Shown: piece by piece, positions 54,690-64,000 of the stretch | How the letters are laid out: every line of letters starts with the position of its first letter | Position numbering within the stretch: position 1 is the stretch's first letter | Source of the DNA: Coniochaeta sp. PMI_546 | Lineage: Eukaryota; Ascomycota; Sordariomycetes; Coniochaetales; Coniochaetaceae | DNA length: 64,000 nt | Assembly (NCBI GenBank): GCA_021432605.1 | Contig: MU271144.1 | Span: forward strand, 1,856,606-1,920,605 | Direction: 5' to 3' | The notes under the pieces: generated by a model | What the model was told of the DNA's origin: nothing | Database searches by the model: none | Seen by the model: only the letters and a program-made list of their open reading frames with translations | Made by a program: the position numbers and the translations under genes

Positions 54690-56245
54690 TCAGAGACGCC
54701 TCATGTTTTCAAACAGATCCGGGAACTCAGCCGCCCAGCCATCCTCCTGTGCTTCTGCCACTGTCTTGAACTCGTTCCTTGCCACGGAGACACGGCTCTC
54801 GGTAAGTTCGTATTCTTTGGGAAGGCGGCTGCGCGCTTTGGCTGCCTCTTCACCTCCGGCCATTATCCCCACGACCTCTCTAGCAGCCAAGGCCGCAACA
54901 GGCATGCCGTGTCCGCTGTAGCCCGCGCAGATGTACAGTCCACCCTCGTCCCCCGCTCCTCCGAGAGCCTCCGGTACCGCGCCAACCCATGCGTGTGAGT
55001 CTCGACTGTAGCCCATGATGCCTGTCCACTCAAACGTGGCATCGAGTACGACACCTTCTTCAGTTTCGGCAGAGTCCTCGCGCGGCTCCACGGGAGTTAA
55101 GTCCAGAGGTGGTGATAGCTTTGAGCGCAGGTGCTCCGCGATAGGCTCGTCAATCTTGTCATCTCTCCACACTCCTACGTTCTCGCCCTCCACTATCCTC
55201 CGTCCTCCGCCAAATATGAGCTCTCCGCCTGGCAGTGGTCGCTGAACGAGATACTCATCTCGGGGTGGTTTCGGCGATGGATAGTCACCCAGGTTGACAT
55301 ACGAATGCTCAAGTTTGGCCACCGACGTCCCATCTTTACCCTTGGGAGGTAGCAGGGTTGAAACTTGTCCTCTCGTCGGCACGATCAAGTCACTGAAAGC
55401 GGGCAGCAATCGTGAGGTATATCCGTTCGTACACAGCAGCACCTTCTTCGCCGTGATGCGACCTCGTGGTGTCGTCAGGACCCAACCAGCATCGCCATCC
55501 GCTTTCTCCAGTTTTAGTACCGGCGTGTTGGTTTGAAGATTGAATGATGCCGACGGGAATTCTTCGAGGAGCCGCTCCAGGACATATGCGACAAGCTTGT
55601 ACGGCCAGACGGACGCAGCATGCTTCTGCACGATCGCTCCCTTAGCGCTGGGGATGCGTAGAGATGCCAATGTCTCTTGCTCTCGCACGATAGTGAACTG
55701 AGAACAGAGATCCGGATGGGCCTTCTGCAGCAGAGCAGCCGCTCTTGACGCCACATCGAAGAGGTCCTGGGTCAAGAAGGTATGCACGCCGGAGAACGAG
55801 ACCCAGTCGCATGGGACATGGTGCTCTTCCACGAAGGTCCTGAGGAAATGGTACGTCTCGAGCTCAAACGCGGCAATCTGCGGCTTGGACGCATATACCA
55901 AAGGTTGGCAGTGACCGCCATTCTGACCACGCATGATATATTAGCACATGTGCGTCTGACTATAAGCAAACACTCACTGCTTACCCGTCCGGTAGCTCCC
56001 CAACAAGCCTCCCGGGCTTCGAGCATCACAACCTTGTCATTGGGAGCATTTCCGTGCTTGAGAAAGTGAGCGGCGAAAGCGCCCGTAATACCGCTACCGA
56101 CAATGACAGTATCTGCGGTTTCGGGCAGCTCTTGGGTGGTTCTATGACCATACAGTATCTTGGACGGGTCTTTGTGCCAGTACGAGTTGGTCGAGTTGGG
56201 TGTAGGAAGACCAGACTGGCCATCGGCCACTTCTCGGATCACCAT
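54690..56245 (-). CDS. FAD-dependent oxidoreductase, D-amino-acid-oxidase (DAO) family
   Basis: Two exons, 56245-55985 and 55922-54690, giving 497 aa. The 62-nt intron (GTAAGC...GTGCTAAT...GTCAG) splits CWGATGR-NGGHCQPL, a core family signature. The FAD-binding Rossmann motif is TADTVIVGSGITGAFAAHFL (GSGITG at about 50-55), followed by VVMLEAREACWGATG. The second half shows GRITAKKVLLCTNGYTSRLL, the YLVQRPLPGGELIFGGGRR block and the closing FAD loop GLYICAGYSGHGMPVAALAA. Members oxidise amines, amino acids, sarcosine or gamma-glutamyl compounds (bacterial PuuB-like relatives share the NGGHCQP block). No signal peptide or obvious C-terminal peroxisomal SKL (ends ENMRRL), so it is probably cytosolic. 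A TATATA box lies about 130 bp before the ATG. Substrate unknown. Confidence 0.91.
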
Positions 56246-57829
56246 TGTCTTGCAAGAGTATCACGGAAAGTGGAGGAACAAGGAAGGAGTAGGATCAGCA
56301 GGAATATGAAACGAAAGCCGGCAATAAGATGATAAGGTAGGTTGAGGGAGCGCTTCGTGATCAAAGAGGCCCAGATATATAAGACAGAGATCACAATAGC
56401 TGAATCCTACAATGAGTCAACTCTAATCGAAGACACGTAACGAGGCTTGAGTTCGACGTTGGAAGGTGGTGAGCTCGCGTTGGAAACACAGTATGTTATC
56501 CACGGCCAACTCTCCAGTGGCTGATGATAACTCCTAGTTCCACAAGCTAACTTCAACAGGCTGCCGAAGGATGCCCGTGGCCACTAACTCAACATTGGTA
56601 TCCTTGACAAGCGGGTGTGTACGGCGAAGGCGAAGGATATATATTGTTGCATCGCACAGGAGATATAGACCATATGGGCGAGTACAAAAAGGAATAAGGC
56701 AAGGTCAAGAACGCCCGTTAACGTTGTTTGCAAGTTTGGTGACAGGAGTATGCTATCAAACCCCCCCCCTTCTGTACCTTAATGTAAGAGTAAGGTAGGT
56801 ACTAAGGTAGGAATTTAGATTGATCGCGTGCTGGGTGTTAGATAAGATAACACAAACGTGGGGTCAATCATAGTCATTTCATGGGGGCAAGTCATGTTTG
56901 GTCCGTGAGGCAATGTTAGCACCTCTACTGTGAAGCATCCCAGTGAAACTCGGGCGGGAATGCTCCAAATTCACCTACCACAGTAATAATTTTCACACAC
57001 GTCATTTCACCCAGCACAAACCAACTCAGCATGGGGCACGGGCCACTGAAGCCTGGACCAGAGATTTCCGGGTTCAGTTGCGCGCTCTGTACATACACGT
57101 GTAGACATTTGGTATTCTCGAGGCACACAGCAGCACCATCAGCCCTCTCTTTACAACACGCGACCAGTCCCTGAGCAGTGATCGACGGAATCCCGTCAAC
57201 GACTAGTGATTTGTCGAGGCGGCAGTAAGGCACAAGGAACACAAAAAAAACCTTGACAGGTATAAAAGATCCTTTTCAACAGCTGCAAGATACCCCACCC
57301 GCGAGTGGTTGACCCTACAACATATCCTGTTTCGCCATTCGCGTTGTCGCCCGATGCGCCTGAATAACTTCAACTACAACCCAAAGTAAGCATCCGCATT
57401 CCCTTCTTTTGCACTTGTCCCGTCGCGCCTCTCCGTCGTCCCTCGCTCGGCTCGGCACTGCCCTGGGTGCCTGGCTCCAAGGCTTTCTCGGTGCACCCTA
57501 AGGCCTCACGGGCCCGCGGTCAGCTGCAGCGTACCCTTTTGTCAGTGTCGCCGCCTGACCCCGCTTCGTGGCTGTCAATTCCGCCCTGGCTGCCTCTGTC
57601 AATAGCGCAGCCGCCGCAGCTTTGACAACTGGACTGGCACAACACCTCAAACGTGACCAATCCGATACTGCTCCAACGTCATCGTTCGCGCCCCCGGCTT
57701 CGACATCTTTTTCCAAGACAAGTACTGTTCTAGACCCGCATCTTTACTAACCTCTGTCTGTTCTACTCTTTCCAGCCTCGCTTTCCAACGGTAGCCGCCC
57801 GCAGCCGAATACCTCAACCCTCCCTCACC
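56246..57829. promoter_or_regulatory. divergent promoter region, FAD oxidoreductase / PP2C
   Basis: 1.6 kb. TATATA near 56375-56380 suits the oxidoreductase (minus). A C10 run (56761-56770, approximately) and repeated AGGTA units (56774-56815) follow. The PP2C side is CT-rich from about 57390 and holds a probable leader intron. No gene seen. Confidence 0.5.
57386..57775 (+). other. probable 5'-leader intron of the PP2C gene
   Basis: A GTAAGC donor at 57386 pairs with a strong TTTACTAACC branch, polypyrimidine tract and TTCCAG acceptor ending at 57775, 54 nt before the ATG. At 390 nt it would be the longest intron in the window. Smaller alternatives within it cannot be excluded. Confidence 0.5.
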
Positions 57830-59958
57830 ATGGGTCAGACTCTCTCTGAGCCCGTCGTCGAAAAGGTGCGTACTTGCGATCGAGTCCTTGCGCCTTTCCC
57901 TGAATCTTCCATCCCCTACACCGGCGCTCCGTCGACCCAGCACCTGCACGTGAGGTGTCAAAAGCGTGCCCGACGTCAGCGGTGACCCCGCGCTGGCGAG
58001 CTGTCTTTCGATCCAGGTTGTGGTCACTTGTGACGGAATGTGGCACAGGCCACGCGACCAGCCTCCAGAACCGCTTGATGAGATCCATGCCACATTTTGC
58101 TAACCTGAGTGATATTGGTGTGCAGACCTCAGATCGTGGCCAAGATGAACGACTGATTTATGGCGTGTCGGCCATGCAAGGCTGGCGTATCAGCATGGAG
58201 GACTCGCACACGACGGTGCTCGACCTCCTCGCAAAGGCCGAGACCTCCAAGGCCCATCCCCAAAAGCTCTCCTTCTTCGGCGTCTACGACGGTCATGGCG
58301 GAGACAAGGTCGCGTTATTTGCTGGCGACAACATCCACAAGATCATCGCGAAACAGGACACTTTTAAGACAGGCAACTACGAGCAGGCTCTGAAGGATGG
58401 ATTCTTGGCCACCGACCGAGCGATACTTAGCGGTATGTCAGCCCTTTCCCCCTCCGCGATGCGCGCGACAGAACTCGCTCGCTGCATATACTTCCCGATA
58501 TCTTCCGCCCTGCGAGCAGAGACGTAGGCGCAGCCAGCTGATGAATGCCACGATGTGGAATAGATCCAAAATATGAGGAGGAAGTATCAGGATGCACAGC
58601 CTGTGTCGGTCTCATCACAGACGACAAGATCTATGTTGTGGGTTCCCTCCTGCGTTGACCCGAACGTTCTCACCTGTTAACGAGGACGATAGGCCAATGC
58701 CGGAGACTCGAGGAGCGTTCTTGGTGTCAAGGGCCGAGCTAAGCCCTTATCCTTTGACCACAAGCCGCAGAACGAAGGTATAATCCGCCATGGTTTCCCC
58801 GTGCCCCCTCGAATGACAATCAAACATTGAATGGTCTCATGGCCAAGGCGGTTTACTGACATGGATTTGTGTGACTAGGCGAGAAGGCACGGATCACTGC
58901 CGCCGGCGGTTTCGTTGACTTCGGTCGGGTGAACGGCAACCTGGCGCTCTCCCGCGCTATCGGTGACTTCGAGTTCAAGAAGAGCGCCGAGCTGGCGCCA
59001 GAGCAGCAAATTGTGACCGCATATCCCGATGTTATGGTCCACGAGCTCGGTGACGATGACGAGTTCCTAGTCATTGCTTGCGATGGTGAGTTTTTAAGCC
59101 GACTTTACAGTCCTTACCTCCTCGCTCAACGCTAACCTTTTTCTGTAGGTATCTGGGACTGCCAGTCGTCGCAGGCCGTTGTCGAGTTTGTCAGGCGTGG
59201 CATTGCTGCCAAGCAAGAGCTCGAGAAGATTTGCGAGAACATGATGGACAACTGCCTGGCCTCGAACTCGGAGACGGGAGGTGTTGGCTGTGACAACATG
59301 ACCATGATCATCATCGGCTTTCTCCGGGGAAGGAGTAAGGAGGAGTGGTACGACGAGATTGCCAAGCGGGTCGCGGCTGGAGACGGCCCTTGCGCTCCGC
59401 CCGAATATGGTGAGTCTCCTGCGACCGAGTAGCGACCATTGTTACCCAATGCCGCGACGTTTTCTGGCCACTATCATTCTCGGTTGGTGGCATGCGTAGA
59501 TGCAGAGTTTATTCGGCGTCGAGTTCTCTGAAAACTAACGCGATTTGCTTTCTTAACTAGCCGAATTCCGCGGCCCCGGCGTGCATCACAACTTCGATGA
59601 TAGTGACAGTGGGTATGATGTCGAGTCGGAGAACAAGGGAAAGTCATTCGGTACGGGAGGCTACAAGGGTCGCATCATCTTCCTAGGAGACGGAACTGAG
59701 GTGCTGACGGACTCAGATGACACGGAAATGTTTGACAATACGGAGGAAGACAAAGACCTCGCCAGCCAAGTATCCAAGGACACGAGCTCTGACGACAAGG
59801 CGGCCGACGGAACAACCACCGGAGACGAGTCGAAGGGAGGCAGCCACCCCGGCAAGAAGCTGGGCGAGGACGAGAAGATCGCGACTGGATCGGCATCAGA
59901 GCAGGTGTCCAAGGGCACGGAGACCAAGGCGGAGTCACAACATGTGTCAGAGAAGTAG
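57830..59958 (+). CDS. PTC2: protein phosphatase 2C (Ptc2/Ptc3 type)
   Basis: Seven exons: 57830-57865, 58126-58432, 58564-58637, 58693-58777, 58879-59085, 59149-59409 and 59561-59958, giving 455 aa. The introns are 260, 131, 55, 101, 63 and 151 nt. PP2C enzymes are Mg/Mn-dependent Ser/Thr phosphatases; yeast Ptc2/Ptc3 switch off the Hog1 stress pathway and the DNA-damage checkpoint. Motifs in order: [12 protein letters not shown] (a possible N-myristoylated start, Gly2); [20 protein letters not shown] (Glu37, Asp38); [11 protein letters not shown] (Asp67, Gly68); [74 protein letters not shown]; and [13 protein letters not shown] (metal Asp). The acidic, low-complexity tail after residue 325 is typical of fungal Ptc2-like enzymes. 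Donor GTGGGT after IYV is weak but phase-correct. Confidence 0.94.
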
Positions 59959-61039
59959 GGAGCGGTGCTAGATGACTTTGCAGAACGGGCGGTGCCGGTG
60001 CGGGAGGCGTACGATGTCTAGGAGGGAAGGGAAAGGGGCTCTGAGGACCATGGAATACCGTTTTGCTGTAGTGTTCAGGCAAGGTTAGGGAGGGAAGGGT
60101 CTTTTGCGCGCCGCATTTCGTTACTTTGTCCCCATCTGCCGCCGGCCTGACCATCATACCATTTTGCCGGGCGGACAGCTTCTCTTCATGTTTGCTGCAG
60201 CCCTGCCGGTGTACGGTGTCCGAGTCATTATTGCATGCGTCGTTCGCGAGTTCATTGTTCTTTCAGCAGGAGCGGTAGACCGGCTTCCTTCGTGCCATGT
60301 TCCTGTTGCTTGTCTTCTCCGCTCCCGTTCCTCCAAACCACCCTTCACGGACAATTCACAGCGACCTTCCCGGCATGCGGCACGTCTGGTCTTCGCAACT
60401 TCACCACTGGGCCCTGTCCTTCTCCAAGTGAACGCGGTCCAAACACAGAACAACACATGCAAGGCAGAGCGAACAAGAGACGATAGGGAAAGAGCCGGGC
60501 GCATTGAGGTCACAAGTTGTGGCTTCAGGACATTGATAGCGGGTTTGAGCCCAAGATGATGCAGAATAGACAGACATTGCGTATGAGGCTGTTGCTTCCA
60601 GGGAAATTAAGAACATTTTGGAGCAAACCTACCCGAGACCAGGGTTTAATATCGTATCAGAACGGTAGACACGGTCTGATGTGCATCTCCAATACTCTAT
60701 CACAACTTGAAGCCATAAGGTCAGGTAAGGTAGAGTCTATACCAAGGTCCATAGGTAATCCGAACTGGCAATGTGATACCGTCGATTGCCGCCGGAGAGT
60801 CGGCATGGCGGGGTCGGCGGCGGGGATGCACCTTTCCTCGCCAGGTAGGTACGAGATAAAGTTCCCCTTGTGACCGAGGATAGAGCCTCCTTCGTATATC
60901 ATGTCTCCGTGACCCTTGCTGACCTCGCACTTGCTCGCACTCAAGAGTTGTGTTCAGCCGCTCGCCCTCCCAGTCCCGGGCGACTTCTTACAAGCCAACT
61001 TCCCCCCCTCACCCCCCAGCAAATCAACCTAGGCGAACA
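59959..61039. other. intergenic region between PP2C and dioxygenase genes
   Basis: 1.1 kb. No gene supported; AGGTA-type motifs at 60718-60733 and 60841-60853. Confidence 0.4.
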
Positions 61040-62008
61040 ATGGGCCACACCCACCACCTCTCCTCGGGCCTGACACCCGCCCAGCTCTCCCAGTTCAAGA
61101 AAGACGGCTACCTCATCCTCCCGGACGTCCTGTCCCCCGACACCGTCCAGTCGCTCCTCGCCGAAACCCACCGCCTCCTGCACGACGAGCTCGACCTGTC
61201 GGCCCACCCGCTGACCAAATTCAGCACCGGCGGCGCCGACGACCGCGAGCACGTGGGCGACGCCTACTTCCTCGGGTCGGGCGACAAGATCCGCTTCTTC
61301 CTCGAGGAGGACGCCGTCGACGCCGAGGGCAGGGTCACGAGGCCCAAGGAGCGGGCGGTGAACAAGATCGGCCACTTCCTGCACCAGCTCAGCGAGCCGT
61401 TCAGGCGGGTGTCCGCCGAGCAAGAGGGCGAGGACGAGGGGCGGCTGACGCCGGCGGGTGTAGCTCGGAGTCTGGGGTATGCGGACCCGCGGGTGCTGCA
61501 GAGCATGGTCATACTGAAGCAGCCCGAGATAGGGGGCGCCGTGCCGCCGCATCAGGACAGCTGTTTCCTGTACACCGATCCGCCGTCCGCGGTGGGGTTC
61601 TGGTACGCGCTTGAGGACGCCACGCTGGAGAACGGGTGTCTTAGTTTCTTGCCCGGCAGCCACAGGTGGGCTCCTATCGAGAAGAGGCTGGTGAGGAAGA
61701 GGGCCGGGGTCAGTGACGAGGAGGCGGGCGGGACGGAGATGGTTCCGAACGAGGGACGGAGGTTTCCGCTGGGCGACGAGTATGGGGAGGATAAGAAGGT
61801 TGGGGAAGGGGAGTATGTCGCTGGAGAGGTCAAGGCGGGCACGCTGGTGCTGATTCATGGGAATCTCCTGCATAAGAGCGAGAGGAATACGAGTCAGAAG
61901 GGGAGGATTATCTATACGTTTCATATCATTGAGCAGGAGGGGACGGTGTATGATGGAAAGAACTGGTTGCAGCCGCCCAAAGACGGGTTTACGAAGCTGT
62001 ATGCGTAG
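61040..62008 (+). CDS. phytanoyl-CoA dioxygenase (PhyH) family enzyme
   Basis: Single exon, 322 aa from the ATG at 61040 (MGHTHHLSSGLTPAQLSQFK); the frame is open to 60950, but the earlier residues are proline-rich leader. PhyH proteins are Fe(II)/2-oxoglutarate oxygenases. KDGYLILPDVLSPDTVQSLL is the typical N-terminal helix. The iron triad is visible as His171 and Asp173 in PPHQDSCFLYTDPPSAVGFW and the distal His278 in LIHGNLLHKSERNTSQKGR, whose Arg probably binds 2-oxoglutarate. ENGCLSFLPGSHRW is the family's central motif. It is near the size of human PHYHD1 (cytosolic) and lacks a PTS1 or signal peptide, so a PHYHD1-like role with an unknown substrate is more likely than true phytanoyl-CoA oxidation. 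A charged insert (about residues 215-255) is variable. Confidence 0.91.
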   Translation: MGHTHHLSSGLTPAQLSQFKKDGYLILPDVLSPDTVQSLLAETHRLLHDELDLSAHPLTKFSTGGADDREHVGDAYFLGSGDKIRFFLEEDAVDAEGRVTRPKERAVNKIGHFLHQLSEPFRRVSAEQEGEDEGRLTPAGVARSLGYADPRVLQSMVILKQPEIGGAVPPHQDSCFLYTDPPSAVGFWYALEDATLENGCLSFLPGSHRWAPIEKRLVRKRAGVSDEEAGGTEMVPNEGRRFPLGDEYGEDKKVGEGEYVAGEVKAGTLVLIHGNLLHKSERNTSQKGRIIYTFHIIEQEGTVYDGKNWLQPPKDGFTKLYA

Positions 62009-62697
62009 GAAGGGAATACATGTCGATATGGCTTGTGACAGTGTTAGCACATGTCTGAGGTCAGAATAGCCTGGACTTATCCTGGCTCTTGACCACACTG
62101 ATTCTGTCACTGTCGGTATACATGGACATGCAGCTGCCCACGGGTTTCAGTCCCCAGGCTGCGAGCGTTCCCACATCGTGATCACCGTCTTGCGCAAAGC
62201 AATTCGATAAAGGAGCGGGCAGACTGAGCGGCGAAAGCACGAACAGAAACCACCGCGCGAAGAAAGTCCTTTGAAGAATCGCATTTTAGAAGCATTACCT
62301 GTTCCCTCGTTCCAATCACCAGTAGAGGGAATACACTCGATCTCAACCGCATTTCATATCCTTTCTTGCCGTGCTCTTTTCGTCCACAGCTAGAAGGACG
62401 AAAACCCGCGTAGCAAGGTATCAAAGTCCACCTCCCTGAAACCGTCCTGCACCCCTTTAGAATAATCTGAATACCGATGAGAAGAAGCTAAAAGTACATT
62501 CCACCACGGAAACCACAACGAAATCACCATCGACACTGCGTCGGCAACGAATCCAGGTCAGACTAGTAGCCCAAGTAAATCTCCCTTCGGCAGCATGACC
62601 TGGTTTCCCTCCGCCTCTGCCTCCCGTCATGCCAAGCAATCAACCTGAAATGCCTAGAATAAGACACGACCCTCTGCGCAGAGAGGCACCTCAATCC
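62009..62697. other. intergenic region between convergent PhyH and HRP1 genes
   Basis: 689 bp between two stop codons, so mostly 3' untranslated sequence for both genes. Nothing else recognised. Confidence 0.45.
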
Positions 62698-64000
62698 TTA
62701 ACCCCTCGAGTAAGGATGGAACCCCCTGTTTCCACCGCGACCACCGCCGCGATAGTTCGCACCAGGCCTGCCAGCGTTCTTGGGACCGGTAGGTGCGTTC
62801 GGTGGCGGCGCAGCGTTTGGATCAGCAGGAGCCATGTTCTGGATGTGCTGTTGCTGGTACGCGCCGCGGTTCTTATGGTAGCCACCCCTCCCACCGCCAC
62901 CGCCACCGCCCATGGGACCCTGGTTCATCATCGGCTGCGGGACATCATCATACATGCCCTCCCAGCTCGTCGGCCCTCCGTACCCGCCGCCGCCGCCGCC
63001 GAAGCCCTGCTGCTGCTGGTCGCGGTAGTTGGGACGGCGTTGCTGCTGCTGTACCTGCTCCGCGTACTTTTGCTGCTCGAATTGCTGCTGCTCAAAGGCG
63101 TTGTATCCGGCTCCGGCCTTGTTCCCACCGCCGCTGTTGGATCCGCCGTGCTGACTGCCTCCCGTCCCTCCTCCTCCTCCCTGCTGCGGCACGGGGCTCA
63201 TGCTACCAGCTCCGGCACCGCCAGCGTTACCCATGGGGCTCATGCCGCCACCTCCAGGAGCACCACCTCCCTGCTGACCTTGCTGCTGCGCCATCATCTG
63301 TTGCATCTGCTGCATCATGGCAGGATTCATCTGTCCCATCGCAGCCATGGGGTTCGCTCCGGCCGCACCGCCGCGTCCCTGCTGAGCAGCCATCATCTGC
63401 TGCTGCATCTGCTGCATCTGCAACATCTGCATCATGGCCGGGTTCATGTTCATAGCACCCCGGTTCATGGCCATCTGCTGCTGCATCATGGCAAAGTACT
63501 GCTGCATGCGCTGCCAGTATTGCGCCATGACCTGCGGCGTCATCCCGCCCGGGGCACCAGCACCGGCACCCATGCCGCCCATACCACTAGACCCGTCATC
63601 CATCCCGCCCTGCCCGCTGCCGCTGCCGTTCCTGTCCCCCTTGCGGCCAAACTTGCCCCCTCCCCTGCGCGCAGCAGCCTCCTCCTCCTCGCGCATGTTG
63701 CCCCGCGGCTGGGCCTTCTTGACCTCGATCGGCTTGCCGTGGATCTCGAGGTTGGCCGCCAGGCAGGCCTCGACGCCCGCATCGCTCTCGAAGGTGACGA
63801 AGCCGAAGCCGCGCGGACGGCCGGTGTCCTTATCCATCATAAGGGTGGCGTCGACCACGCGGCCGAAGCGGGCAAAGTACTCGCGGAACTCGTGGTCGGT
63901 CGTCTCCTGGCTCACGCCGCCGACGAAGATCTTGGATGTCTTTTCCTGCTCGTCGCGGGGGATAGCGCGTTTGGGATCGATCTTGTTCGCGTGGCCAAGG
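62698..64000 (-). CDS. HRP1: heterogeneous nuclear ribonucleoprotein Hrp1/Nab4, 3' part (5' end outside window)
   Basis: The frame is open from the right edge to a TAA at 62698-62700, about 433 codons. It begins in the linker before the second RNA-recognition motif (GHANKIDPKRAIPRDEQEKT). The second RRM follows: SKIFVGGVSQETTDHEFREY with RNP2 IFVGGV, then DKDTGRPRGFGFVTFES with RNP1 RGFGFVTF. ANLEIHGKPIEVKKAQPRGN closes the RRM. The rest is a low-complexity tail rich in Gly, Met and Gln (MQQYFAMMQQQMAMNRGAMN; RGG and RGGG boxes at the end, HPYSRG). Hrp1 binds UA-rich elements in pre-mRNA 3' ends as cleavage factor IB and shuttles between nucleus and cytoplasm. The first RRM must lie beyond position 64000. 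CAG/CTG-rich repeats encode the Gln/Met runs. No intron is needed in this part. Confidence 0.93.
   Translation of the reverse strand, partial: LGHANKIDPKRAIPRDEQEKTSKIFVGGVSQETTDHEFREYFARFGRVVDATLMMDKDTGRPRGFGFVTFESDAGVEACLAANLEIHGKPIEVKKAQPRGNMREEEEAAARRGGGKFGRKGDRNGSGSGQGGMDDGSSGMGGMGAGAGAPGGMTPQVMAQYWQRMQQYFAMMQQQMAMNRGAMNMNPAMMQMLQMQQMQQQMMAAQQGRGGAAGANPMAAMGQMNPAMMQQMQQMMAQQQGQQGGGAPGGGGMSPMGNAGGAGAGSMSPVPQQGGGGGTGGSQHGGSNSGGGNKAGAGYNAFEQQQFEQQKYAEQVQQQQRRPNYRDQQQQGFGGGGGGYGGPTSWEGMYDDVPQPMMNQGPMGGGGGGGRGGYHKNRGAYQQQHIQNMAPADPNAAPPPNAPTGPKNAGRPGANYRGGGRGGNRGFHPYSRG

Noticed and set aside
1-64000. Retroelements, DNA transposons, CRISPR arrays and phage genes
   Set aside because: No reverse transcriptase, integrase, transposase, capsid, long terminal repeat pair or spaced direct repeats were recognised.

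Overview
This is a gene-dense nuclear contig from a filamentous ascomycete, most likely a Sordariomycete. Genes are short with few introns. Most introns are 48-80 nt with GT..AG ends and a CTAAC/CTGAC-type branch point just before the acceptor. The fungal families present (Sub1/PC4, Rrp7, BAR-SH3, Nfs1, Ptc2-type PP2C, Hrp1, fungal F-box, APC and MFS permeases) fit this. No rRNA, convincing intact tRNA, CRISPR, prophage or intact transposon was seen. The species cannot be fixed from sequence alone.

Left part (1-26 kb): a PXA-PX-Nexin_C membrane protein (-) and SUB1 (+) diverge. Then come a GNAT acetyltransferase, a very large 5-oxoprolinase and an ADGF-type adenosine deaminase, all on +. After a 2.7 kb gene-poor stretch lie an NmrA-like reductase and a CsbD-like stress protein (both -), an unrecognised spliced gene fragment (-) and a secreted carboxylesterase (+).

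Middle (26-45 kb): an APC amino-acid/choline-type permease and a Dal5/Tna1-like MFS carrier (both -), RRP7 (-) diverging from a second MFS transporter (+), then a MOSC/3-alpha/flavin reductase/2Fe-2S fusion (-) and, after another 2.7 kb gene-poor stretch, an F-box protein (+).

Right part (45-64 kb): an amphiphysin-like BAR-SH3 protein (-) diverges from mitochondrial cysteine desulfurase NFS1 (+). Next are a proline-rich protein with an in-frame TAG near its start (-), an FAD-dependent oxidoreductase (-) diverging from a PP2C phosphatase (+), a phytanoyl-CoA dioxygenase-like enzyme (+) and the 3' part of the hnRNP gene HRP1 (-), which runs off the right edge.

The genes are mostly housekeeping and unrelated in pathway, and I see no biosynthetic cluster. 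The most interesting items are the self-contained YiiM-like MOSC-reductase-ferredoxin fusion (possibly a one-protein N-hydroxylated-base reductase), the in-frame TAG, the unidentified spliced fragment at 22.6-23.1 kb, the frame-preserving 48-nt intron inside the oxoprolinase, and a recurrent AGGTAGGTA-like motif found between genes. Exon boundaries were worked out by hand from splice signals and reading phase; every spliced model totals a whole number of codons.
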